Source of the DNA: an uncultured Chitinophagaceae bacterium | GTDB taxonomy: Bacteria > Bacteroidota > Bacteroidia > Chitinophagales > Chitinophagaceae | Direction: 5' to 3' | Assembly (NCBI GenBank): GCA_946885335.1 | Contig: CAMPGG010000135.1 | Span: 1 to 8,717 of the forward strand | DNA: 8,717 bases | Part shown: positions 1-6,504 of the stretch, one piece after another | How positions within the stretch are numbered: the first letter of the stretch is position 1 | Layout: each line of letters starts with the position of its first letter | The notes under the pieces: model-generated | The model's input: the letters and a program-made list of their open reading frames with translations, nothing else | What the model was told of the DNA's origin: nothing | Database searches by the model: none | Made by a program: the position numbers and the translations under genes

Positions 1-3000
1 CAACCCATTTACCTACAGGAACTGTTTATCGTACAGTTACCCGTACCGGCGGCCGTTTTGATATTGTAAATATGGATCCGGGTGGACCATATACTGTTGC
101 CGTATCTTTTATTGGTTTTGGAATGGCTACCCGTTCTGATATTACTTTAGCATTGGGTGAGGAATATCGCACTGACTTTATTATGACCAGTGAAACCGGC
201 GAACTTTCGGAAGTAGTAATTTCTGCTACCCGTAATAACAGGGTTTTAAAAAGTGGTGCAGTAACAAATATTACAACCAGGCAATTAAATAATCTTCCTA
301 CTATCAGCCGCAGCATAAACGATTTTACCCGTTTAACGCCACAGGCTGGTAATTCGAGCAGCTTTAACGGACGTGATAGCCGCTTAAATAATATCACGAT
401 CGATGGAGCCAACTTTAATAACAGTTTCGGCTTAAGCAGTAACAACCTGCCTGGTGGTGATGCGCAACCAATTTCCCTGGATGCGATTGAAGAGATCAGC
501 GTAAACATCTCTCCTTTTGATGTAAGGCAAGGTAATTTTACAGGAGCTGGAATCAGTGCCATCACAAAAAGTGGTACTAACACTTTTACAGGATCTGTTT
601 ATACTTATTACCGTAACCAGGATTTTAATGGTAGAAATGTTGGTGATGCCAAACTTGCTGAAAGTGAAAAAACAGCGAATAAATTATATGGTGCCCGTGT
701 TGGTGGTCCCATCATTAAAAACAAATTATTCTTCTTTTTAAATGGTGAATACGAAACCCGTACTTATCCTGGTTTAAACTGGGTTGCCACAAGAAGTGGT
801 GTAACAGGTGCCAACGTTTCCCGTACTACAGCGGCTGACCTGGATGCAGTTTCAAATTATGTAAGAAATCAATTTGGTTATGAAACCGGTCCTTATGAGA
901 ACCTGGGTAATTTTTCTTCAGATAATGTAAAAGCGTTAGGTCGTATTGACTGGAACATTAGTGATGATCACCGGTTAAGTGTTCGTTACAATTATGTAAA
1001 AAGCACAAATGATCAGACTACGAATGCCACATCAGCACCCAATCCAAGAGCCAGCTCCAGTCGTTGGAGCCGTAATTCTATGGCTTATGCAAATGCCAAT
1101 TATGGTTTTGAAGACCTGGTTTCCTCATGGACTGTTGATCTGAAAAGTAAATTCGGAAAATTCAACAACCAGTTATTGGGTACTTATACAAATATTGAAA
1201 CCAATCGTACCAGTGGTTCCTCTCCTTTCCCTTTCATTGATATCTGGGAAGGTGGTGATGCATATATAAGCCTTGGATATGAACTTTTCAGCTACCAAAA
1301 TGCGGTAAAGAATAAAGTTTATACAATTACCGATAACATTTCATACAACGTTGGTAAGCACAGTTTAACTGCAGGTTTAGCTTTTGATTACCTGTATTTT
1401 GGTAACAGCTTCTTACGTTATGGAACAAGTTATTATCGTTTTAACTCAGTAAACGATTTCTTAACCAACCAGGCTCCTACTGCTTACGCATTAACCTATG
1501 GTTATAATAATACTGATCCGATTGCAGATTTGGAATTTGGCCAGTTAGCAGGATACCTGCAGGATGAAATCAAAGTAAATGACAAATTAAAAATAATGGC
1601 AGGTATTCGTTTTGACAAAGCCATTTATTTAAAAGATCCTGAACCAAATGCCGCTATTGCAGACAAAACATTCCAGGACCTGGAAGGAAAACCTTACAAA
1701 TTTGATGTGGGTTCATGGCCAGAAAGCAAAATGTTATGGTCTCCAAGAGTTGGTTTTAATTATGATGTTGAAGGAAACCGTAACCTGATCGTTCGTGGTG
1801 GTACTGGTATATTCACCGGGCGTTTACCGTTTGTTTATTATACTAACCAGCCTACAAACAGTTATGGTTTACAGGCAACAGTTGAAAGAGTTGGTGCAGA
1901 TGCAGCGGCTTATCCTTTCAACCCTGATCCTAACGCATATCGCGGAACTTTCCCTCAATCTTCAAGCACATTGCCTTCAGGTGCATCGTTAGCAATTGTT
2001 GATAAAGATTTTGTATTCCCACAGGTATGGAGAACTTCATTAGGATTTGACAAACGTTTACCATGGGATCTGTTATTAACCATGGAAGCTATCTATACAA
2101 AAGATGTAAATGCCATCTTCCAGTATAATGCAAACCTTAAGAATCCTAACAGCTCATTTACTGCAGGTCCTGATCAAAGACCTCGCTTCGATGCATCTGC
2201 AGACAGGCCGGTTGAATCAAGCGTTAGAGAAGCAATGGTTTTAACGAATACTGATCGGGGTAATGGTTTCAGTTATGCTGCTGTTATCAGCCGCAACTTC
2301 CGGAATGGTTTCTTTGGCCAGATTTCATACAGTTACAATAACACAATGGATCTTTCAAGCAATCCTGGTTCACAAGCAGCTTCAGCATGGAGTAACTTGA
2401 ATAGTGTTCGTGGTAACAATGATCTGGATTTAGCCATTTCACAATATTCTGTTCCACACCGTTTAACAGCTGTAGCATCTTACCGTGTTGAATATGCGCA
2501 AAACTTTGCAACTACTGTTTCTGTATTTTATGAAGGAAATGCACAGGGAAGATTTAGCTACCGTTACAGCAACGACATGAACAATGACGGTTTAAGCAAC
2601 GATCTGCTTTATATTCCAAAAGACCGTACAGAAGCGGGTATGCTGATTCCAAATGCAGCTGACGCTGATGCTTTCTGGGCTTATGTACAACAAGACAAAT
2701 ACCTGGATCGCAACAAAGGAAATTATGCAGAAGCTTATGGTGCTTTATTACCATGGTTACATAATATTGATTTGAAGTTGTTACAGGATTTTTCTGTAAG
2801 AGCAGGTGGCAGAAAACACACTTTACAATTCAGTGTTGACATGTTGAACTTCACCAATTTCCTTAATAAGGATTGGGGTGTAAGAGACAGGCAGGTAATC
2901 AGTAATGGTGGTATTTTACGTTATTCAGGCATGGCTTCCGGAATGCCGCAGTTTACCATGAACCAGGTAAATAGCGCTTACCCTACAAGGACCTTTGAGC

Positions 3001-3059
3001 CGGTAACAACTACAGCCAGTACCTGGGGTTTACAGTTAGGTTTACGCTATATATTTTAA
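1..3059 (+). CDS. TonB-dependent receptor, Oar-like, 5'-truncated
   Basis: This is a partial outer-membrane TonB-dependent transporter. The frame is open to the window edge (first full codon at 3), so the ATG at 72 is internal; signal peptide and TonB box lie upstream. The visible product is 1018 residues. Residues 1 to about 65 are the end of a carboxypeptidase-regulatory-like beta-sandwich (TGTVYRT...GGRFDI...PYTVAVSFIGF). A plug domain follows at roughly 80-200, with typical stretches such as 'SRLNNITIDGANFNN', 'LDAIEEISVNISPFDVRQG' and 'AITKSGTNTFTGS'. The rest is a long beta-barrel rich in aromatic, Asn and Gly residues, ending in 'LRYIF' with the C-terminal Phe expected of outer-membrane barrels. 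This architecture matches the Oar/OmpA-related TonB receptors of Bacteroidota and Myxococcus. Such proteins import or bind large substrates using TonB energy. No SusD-like partner follows, so a SusC/D glycan pair is not supported. The substrate cannot be assigned. Confidence 0.95.
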   Translation, partial: THLPTGTVYRTVTRTGGRFDIVNMDPGGPYTVAVSFIGFGMATRSDITLALGEEYRTDFIMTSETGELSEVVISATRNNRVLKSGAVTNITTRQLNNLPTISRSINDFTRLTPQAGNSSSFNGRDSRLNNITIDGANFNNSFGLSSNNLPGGDAQPISLDAIEEISVNISPFDVRQGNFTGAGISAITKSGTNTFTGSVYTYYRNQDFNGRNVGDAKLAESEKTANKLYGARVGGPIIKNKLFFFLNGEYETRTYPGLNWVATRSGVTGANVSRTTAADLDAVSNYVRNQFGYETGPYENLGNFSSDNVKALGRIDWNISDDHRLSVRYNYVKSTNDQTTNATSAPNPRASSSRWSRNSMAYANANYGFEDLVSSWTVDLKSKFGKFNNQLLGTYTNIETNRTSGSSPFPFIDIWEGGDAYISLGYELFSYQNAVKNKVYTITDNISYNVGKHSLTAGLAFDYLYFGNSFLRYGTSYYRFNSVNDFLTNQAPTAYALTYGYNNTDPIADLEFGQLAGYLQDEIKVNDKLKIMAGIRFDKAIYLKDPEPNAAIADKTFQDLEGKPYKFDVGSWPESKMLWSPRVGFNYDVEGNRNLIVRGGTGIFTGRLPFVYYTNQPTNSYGLQATVERVGADAAAYPFNPDPNAYRGTFPQSSSTLPSGASLAIVDKDFVFPQVWRTSLGFDKRLPWDLLLTMEAIYTKDVNAIFQYNANLKNPNSSFTAGPDQRPRFDASADRPVESSVREAMVLTNTDRGNGFSYAAVISRNFRNGFFGQISYSYNNTMDLSSNPGSQAASAWSNLNSVRGNNDLDLAISQYSVPHRLTAVASYRVEYAQNFATTVSVFYEGNAQGRFSYRYSNDMNNDGLSNDLLYIPKDRTEAGMLIPNAADADAFWAYVQQDKYLDRNKGNYAEAYGALLPWLHNIDLKLLQDFSVRAGGRKHTLQFSVDMLNFTNFLNKDWGVRDRQVISNGGILRYSGMASGMPQFTMNQVNSAYPTRTFEPVTTTASTWGLQLGLRYIF

Positions 3060-3080
3060 TAGATAGAAAGTTTTGATTAC

Positions 3081-3114
3081 AAAAAAAGCTGTCTCAATTG
3101 AGGCAGCTTTTTTT
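3081..3114 (+). terminator. Rho-independent terminator after the TonB receptor
   Basis: A7, then the stem GCTGTCTC / GAGGCAGC (one G-U pair) closed by the loop AATT, then T7. Counting the A/T arms the stem is 15 bp. It lies 21 nt beyond the receptor stop codon. Because the tract is A7 on one side and T7 on the other, it could also stop transcription from the minus strand, where the convergent esterase ends about 150 bp away. Confidence 0.9.
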
Positions 3115-3146
3115 GTTAATGAAGAATTTTTAATTTGAAAGCAATT

Positions 3147-3174
3147 GTTTAGGGTTTAGCGTTTAGTGCTTAGT
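3147..3174. repeat. Heptamer array GTTTAGN x4
   Basis: Four contiguous 7-bp units: GTTTAGG, GTTTAGC, GTTTAGT and GCTTAGT. The first three are perfect apart from the free seventh base and the fourth has one change. It lies in the non-coding gap between the receptor and the convergent esterase. The same GTTTAG core returns in an 8-bp period at 5178-5209 and inverted at 5283-5337. Confidence 0.75.
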
Positions 3175-3193
3175 CAATTATCTTTAACTAGGT

Positions 3194-3221
3194 CCCAATT
3201 CCAAATTCCCAATTCCTAATT
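3194..3221. repeat. Heptamer array CCNAATT x4
   Basis: Four contiguous 7-bp units: CCCAATT, CCAAATT, CCCAATT and CCTAATT, with only the third base varying. It lies 19 bp after the GTTTAGN array in the same gap. The unit sequence is unrelated but the period and copy number are the same. Confidence 0.75.
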
Positions 3222-3236
3222 CCACTAAAGAACTTA

Positions 3237-3268
3237 TCAACCTTTCAACCTTTCAACCAATCAACCAA
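3237..3268. repeat. Octamer array TCAACCNN x4, overlapping the esterase stop codon
   Basis: Four contiguous 8-bp units: TCAACCTT twice, then TCAACCAA twice. The last unit (3261-3268) is inside the esterase reading frame on the minus strand, where it supplies the TGA stop, the final Gly codon and two bases of the Phe codon before it. The array therefore reaches into coding sequence. Confidence 0.75.
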
Positions 3269-4076
3269 AAGCCCATTTCAAAAACACGGGCAAAGCTTTC
3301 CCCCAGGTAGGCATATCGTGGTGACCGTCTGGCATTTCATAATAAAATATGTCTTTGGTTTTATCATATCCTTTGGCTTCCAGATCCTTGATCAGGTCCA
3401 GCGTATCATCTATAGAATCAATGATCCCATTATTATTCCGGTCCTGCGTTTCATCCATATTTCCGCATTGAAAAAAGAATTTCATTCCCGGGTAATATTT
3501 GCCTTTACGAATTTGATTATGCATGATACGGTGCTGATCATCATTGTATTTGATATCCTTTGCATCCATTGACCGCCACCATAAAGAACCTGAAAAAACA
3601 GCAGCCATTTTAAAAACTTCGGGGTGGTGCCAAACAATATCCAATGCTGATAATCCGCCCAGGCTGAAGCCCGCAAATGACTTATGGGTAAACGTTAGTT
3701 CATGATATGTTTTTTGCAAAAAGGGCAATAATTCCCTGGTGATGAATGAAGCGTATAAATCAGCTTTGTTACCCAGGCCAAGATAATCCGGAACACCAGC
3801 CACACCATATTCTCTTTTCCGGTCTGGCCCGGCTTCTATCGCGACACAGCACAATGGAGTAATTTCTTTGGCATCATAAAGTTTATGAAGGATTTTTTTT
3901 AAACCAACTTCCTCCATGTTCTGCCCGTCATTGATCAATAATAAAGGCAACGCATCATACAACTTATAATCCCCTGGAAAATATACCTGCACGGGTACAC
4001 TTCTTTTTAAAAATGCCGAAACAATGATGAATTTATAAATGATGATATTTTCCCGGTGTGTAGTTTTCATTTGCAT
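3261..4076 (-). CDS. Esterase, alpha/beta-hydrolase fold (PF00756 type)
   Basis: The protein has 271 residues and is a serine hydrolase of the putative-esterase (esterase D/Fes-like) family; its natural ester or thioester is unknown. The nucleophile elbow is GFSLGG (Ser138), and an early strand reads 'PLLLINDGQN' (residues 44-53). The acid is probably Asp208 in 'CGNMDE' and the base one of the two His in 'DGHHDMPTW' (252-253). Directly after the acid, residues 212-223 form DxNxNGxIDxxD, which fits the 12-residue EF-hand/dockerin calcium loop. There is no signal peptide: the N-terminus is 'MQMKTTHREN', so it is probably cytoplasmic. The start at 4076 is an ATG; an in-frame ATG at 4070 and a TTG at 4079 are alternatives, and no ribosome site decides between them. 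It is divergent from the ATP-grasp gene with a 142-bp gap. The pairing with amidoligases suggests a shared pathway, which is inference. Confidence 0.9.
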   Translation of the reverse strand: MQMKTTHRENIIIYKFIIVSAFLKRSVPVQVYFPGDYKLYDALPLLLINDGQNMEEVGLKKILHKLYDAKEITPLCCVAIEAGPDRKREYGVAGVPDYLGLGNKADLYASFITRELLPFLQKTYHELTFTHKSFAGFSLGGLSALDIVWHHPEVFKMAAVFSGSLWWRSMDAKDIKYNDDQHRIMHNQIRKGKYYPGMKFFFQCGNMDETQDRNNNGIIDSIDDTLDLIKDLEAKGYDKTKDIFYYEMPDGHHDMPTWGKALPVFLKWAFG

Positions 4077-4218
4077 CAAAAATAGGTAATCGTTCCAGAC
4101 AGAAGTTTATTAACCTGTTGAAAAAGATAAATGGTTATTTAACTATATTACAATGGAAAATTAAATTTAGTGATGTTGTCGATTTTTAGCGCATCATTCT
4201 TAATTATTAAAATGAATT
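4077..4218. promoter_or_regulatory. Divergent promoter region, esterase / ATP-grasp
   Basis: This 142-bp AT-rich gap separates two genes read outward, so it must carry both promoters unless transcription comes from further away. I find no clean Bacteroidota TTTG / TAnnTTTG pair for the plus-strand gene. On the minus strand TATTTTTG (4084-4077) fits the -7 consensus but touches the start codon, so it would give a nearly leaderless message. A 12-bp word, ATAAATGGTTAT (4127-4138), recurs inverted at 7921-7932 before the lipoprotein hydrolase. Confidence 0.4.
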
Positions 4219-5175
4219 ATGAAAAAAATAGGCATTTTGTTCGGCAAGGAAAGATCGTTTCCCATGGCCTTTATCGAAAGGATAAATGGAAAAGCAATTA
4301 AAGATGTGGTTGCCGAGCCGGTCCGGATAGATAAGGCCATGCAGGGTGAGCCTGGAGGTTATGCCGTGATTGTTGATCGTATATCGCAGGATGTTCCATT
4401 TTATCGTACCTGGTTAAAAAACGAAGCATTAACCGGAACCGCGGTGATCAACAATCCATTTTGGTGGAGTGCCGATGATAAATATTTTAATAATTGCCTG
4501 ATGACCAAGATCGGCGTTCCTGTTCCCAAAACGGCTATTCTTCCATCCAATGAATTGCCAACGGATACTTCTGGTGATTCTTTTTCTAACCTCGCCTACC
4601 CTATGGATTGGGAAAGCATTTTTAATTATGTTGGATTTCCGGCCTACATGAAACCATATGCAGGTGGTGGCTGGAAGAGTGTTTATCGTTTAGAGGATGC
4701 AAGGGATTTCTATGAAAAACACAATGAGACCGGCCAGTTGGTTATGCTGCTACAGGAAGAAATTGTTTTTGATGAATATTACCGGTGTTATTGTATTGGC
4801 GGAAAGCATATCCGCATTATGCCCTACGAACCACGCAATCCTTTTCATTTAAGATATACCGCTTCTTTCAGTCCTTCTATTGAAAGATTAAAGCAAATGG
4901 AAGATATCGTTTACCGCATCAACCAATACCTTGGTTATGATTTTAATACCGTTGAACTGGCAATCAGGGATGGCGTTCCTTACGCAATTGATTTTGGAAA
5001 CCCGGCGCCGGATGCAGAACAATCAAGTGTTGGGATGGATAATTTTGAATGGGTTGTTGAAACTGCAGCTAATTATGCTATTGAAAGAGCATTGGAACAT
5101 AAACCAGATACAGATAACCTGACCTGGGGAGAATACATCAAAAGATCAGCCGCTAAAAAACCGTTAGCGCAATAA
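4219..5175 (+). CDS. ATP-grasp domain carboxylate-amine ligase-like protein
   Basis: A 318-residue stand-alone ATP-grasp enzyme. The family forms an acyl-phosphate from ATP and a carboxylate, then joins it to an amine or thiol. A pre-ATP-grasp region (1-75) is followed by 'NNPFWWSADDK' and 'IGVPVPKT' (78-104), the region before the fold. The ATP-binding Lys145 precedes a glycine-rich loop (PYAGGGWKS). The hinge strand is 'LLQEEIVFDEYYRCY', and the metal ligands are probably Glu246 (TVEL), Asp258 and Asn261 (DFGNP). All core elements look intact, so it should be active. It has no signal peptide or membrane segment and should be cytoplasmic. It resembles the RimK/glutathione-synthetase side of the superfamily more than the carboxylases, but I cannot name the substrate. 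It is followed on the same strand, after a repeat-filled 161-bp gap, by a second amide-forming ligase. Confidence 0.88.
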   Translation: MKKIGILFGKERSFPMAFIERINGKAIKDVVAEPVRIDKAMQGEPGGYAVIVDRISQDVPFYRTWLKNEALTGTAVINNPFWWSADDKYFNNCLMTKIGVPVPKTAILPSNELPTDTSGDSFSNLAYPMDWESIFNYVGFPAYMKPYAGGGWKSVYRLEDARDFYEKHNETGQLVMLLQEEIVFDEYYRCYCIGGKHIRIMPYEPRNPFHLRYTASFSPSIERLKQMEDIVYRINQYLGYDFNTVELAIRDGVPYAIDFGNPAPDAEQSSVGMDNFEWVVETAANYAIERALEHKPDTDNLTWGEYIKRSAAKKPLAQ

Positions 5176-5177
5176 TA

Positions 5178-5209
5178 GTTTAGATGTTTAGCAGTTTAGT
5201 CGTTTAGTC
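5178..5209. repeat. Octamer array GTTTAGNN x4
   Basis: Four contiguous 8-bp units start 2 bp after the ATP-grasp stop codon: GTTTAGAT, GTTTAGCA, GTTTAGTC and GTTTAGTC. The hexamer core is invariant. It is the inverted partner of the CTAAAC array at 5283-5337; for instance GTTTAGTC (5202-5209) pairs perfectly with GACTAAAC (5282-5289). Confidence 0.8.
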
Positions 5210-5230
5210 AACTGCTCTTATTCTTAAACT

Positions 5231-5290
5231 ATCATCCTAAGCTTGTCGAAGTCTTAATCTGTAATCCTGAGCTTGTCGAAGGACTAAACT
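5231..5290. repeat. Two tandem 30-bp REP-like units
   Basis: Two adjacent 30-bp units (5231-5260 and 5261-5290) match at 23 of 30 positions and share the identical 12-bp core AGCTTGTCGAAG. The second copy carries the fuller imperfect palindrome TCCTGAGCTTGTCGAAGGA. From memory, CTTCGACAAGCTCAGG-type extragenic elements are widespread in Bacteroidota and other bacteria; I could not verify this here. They sit in the loop between the GTTTAG and CTAAAC arrays. Confidence 0.75.
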
Positions 5291-5337
5291 CTAAACTTTA
5301 AACTCTAAACCTTAAACTCTAAACTCGAAACACTAAA
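5283..5337. repeat. Heptamer array NNTAAAC, about 7.5 units, up to the start codon
   Basis: Seven contiguous 7-bp units, ACTAAAC, TCTAAAC, TTTAAAC, TCTAAAC, CTTAAAC, TCTAAAC and TCGAAAC, are followed by a partial unit ACTAAA. The last A of the partial unit is the A of the ligase ATG at 5337, and its TAA is the in-frame stop just before that ATG. The whole presumed 5' leader of the ligase is therefore repeat. Confidence 0.8.
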
Positions 5338-6449
5338 TGGCCCAATTAAATTACAGTCATTTTACCCTTGGCATTGAAGAAGAATATATGGTGATTGATC
5401 CTGAGAGCAGGGAATTAAAAAGCCATGAACAAAAGATCGTTATTGAGGGACAGAAAGTGATTAAAGACAAAGTGAAGGCGGAAATGCACCAGGCGGTTGT
5501 AGAAGTTGGAACGGACATCTGCAAAAATATTGATGAAGCTTTTTCCGATGTAGCGGTTTTGCGAAAAACGATGTTCGACATTGCGCAATCGATCGGGTTA
5601 TCCATGGGTGCTGCAGGTACGCATCCATTCAGTCATTGGGAAAGCCAGCTGATCACGGACCATATCCGCTACAATGAAATAGTGAATGAATTGCAGGAAG
5701 CTGCCCGCAGTAATTTAATCTTTGGCTTACATGTGCATGTAGGTATGGATACCCGGGAAATGGCTATGCACATTGCCAATTCAACCAGGTATTTTCTACC
5801 GCACGTTTTTGCATTAAGTGTAAATTCCCCTTTTTGGGAAGGCAGGCATACCGGTTATAAATCTTTCAGAACAAAAGTATTTGACAAATTTCCACGTACA
5901 GGCATACCCGATAGTTTTAACAGCATTGAAGATTATGATTGTTATATAAAATTGCTGGTTAAAACAAATTGTATTGATAATGCAAAAAAGATATGGTGGG
6001 ATATCAGGGTTCACCCATTTTTTAATACGGTTGAATTTCGCATTTGCGATGTACCCATGACGGTTGATGAAACCATTACACTGGCTGCCATTTTCCAGGC
6101 ATTGTGTGCCAAGATCTATAAACTGCGCTTACAGAATTTAAATTTTATTCAGTACAGTCGCCACCTGATCAATGAAAATAAATGGCGGGCCAGTCGCTAT
6201 GGTATTGATGGAAGACTGATTGATTTTGGAAAAGAAGAAGAAGTAAATACCAGGGTTCTGATTTATGAATTACTGGATTTTATTGATGATGTGGTTGATG
6301 AATTAGGCTCCCGCCACCGGGTGGCTTATGTACATAAAATGCTGGAACAAGGTACTGGCGCTGATCGCCAGCTGGCTGTGTATGAAGAATCAAAAAACCT
6401 GGTAAGCGTGGTAGATTATATTCGCGGACAGTTTTTAGCTGGCGTGTAA
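5337..6449 (+). CDS. ybdK: Carboxylate-amine ligase, YbdK/GCS2 family
   Basis: The 370-residue length matches E. coli YbdK (about 372). The family is a glutamine-synthetase-like fold related to glutamate-cysteine ligase type 2; YbdK shows weak gamma-glutamylcysteine ligase activity, but its physiological substrate is not settled. Hallmarks seen are 'TLGIEEEYMVIDP' at 10-22 with the acidic metal cluster, 'EMHQAVVEVGTDIC' at 49-62, 'GAAGTHPFSHW', 'GLHVHVGMD' with His132 and His134, 'NSPFWEGRHTGYKSFR' at 163-178, and 'WDIRVHPFFNTVEFRICD' at 221-238, then 'NKWRASRYGIDG' at 281-292. No domain is missing. It should be cytoplasmic. The start is firm, because a TAA in frame lies directly before this ATG. 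It may be cotranscribed with the ATP-grasp gene despite the 161-bp repeat gap. Such pairs are consistent with amide-bond synthesis of a small metabolite or peptide tag (inference). Confidence 0.95.
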   Translation: MAQLNYSHFTLGIEEEYMVIDPESRELKSHEQKIVIEGQKVIKDKVKAEMHQAVVEVGTDICKNIDEAFSDVAVLRKTMFDIAQSIGLSMGAAGTHPFSHWESQLITDHIRYNEIVNELQEAARSNLIFGLHVHVGMDTREMAMHIANSTRYFLPHVFALSVNSPFWEGRHTGYKSFRTKVFDKFPRTGIPDSFNSIEDYDCYIKLLVKTNCIDNAKKIWWDIRVHPFFNTVEFRICDVPMTVDETITLAAIFQALCAKIYKLRLQNLNFIQYSRHLINENKWRASRYGIDGRLIDFGKEEEVNTRVLIYELLDFIDDVVDELGSRHRVAYVHKMLEQGTGADRQLAVYEESKNLVSVVDYIRGQFLAGV

Positions 6450-6455
6450 ATAAAA

Positions 6456-6489
6456 AGCCTGTAATGAAATTTGATTTTCATTACAGGCT
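6456..6489 (-). terminator. Hairpin terminator between convergent genes, best read on the minus strand
   Basis: A perfect 14-bp stem, AGCCTGTAATGAAA / TTTCATTACAGGCT, surrounds a 6-nt loop. The T-rich tail lies on the minus strand (five T's opposite 6452-6456), so it serves the dodecin gene, whose stop is 15 nt away. On the plus strand no T-tract follows, so termination of the ligase message would be weaker, although the hairpin lies only 6 nt after its stop codon and may protect the 3' end. Confidence 0.85.
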
Positions 6490-6504
6490 ACAGGGTTGCA
6501 GATT

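Noticed and set aside
26..583. Long open frame on the minus strand inside the receptor gene
   Set aside because: It lies wholly opposite the well-supported TonB receptor frame, has low-complexity Leu/Val/Ser-rich content and no recognisable domain.
4077..4079. TTG start for the esterase
   Set aside because: ATG codons follow at 4076 and 4070, and no ribosome-binding site favours the TTG.
5231..5290. CRISPR-like spacing of the 30-bp repeats
   Set aside because: There are only two copies, directly adjacent with no spacers, imperfect, and no cas genes nearby.
5178..5337. Non-autonomous mobile element (MITE) with inverted ends
   Set aside because: The arms are tandem short units of different periods, not defined terminal inverted repeats, and no target-site duplication is visible. 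I keep it as a repeat region only.
5283..5337. Telomere-like CCCTAAA repeat suggesting eukaryotic DNA
   Set aside because: The units are NNTAAAC with variable bases, only about 55 bp long, and lie between clear bacterial genes.
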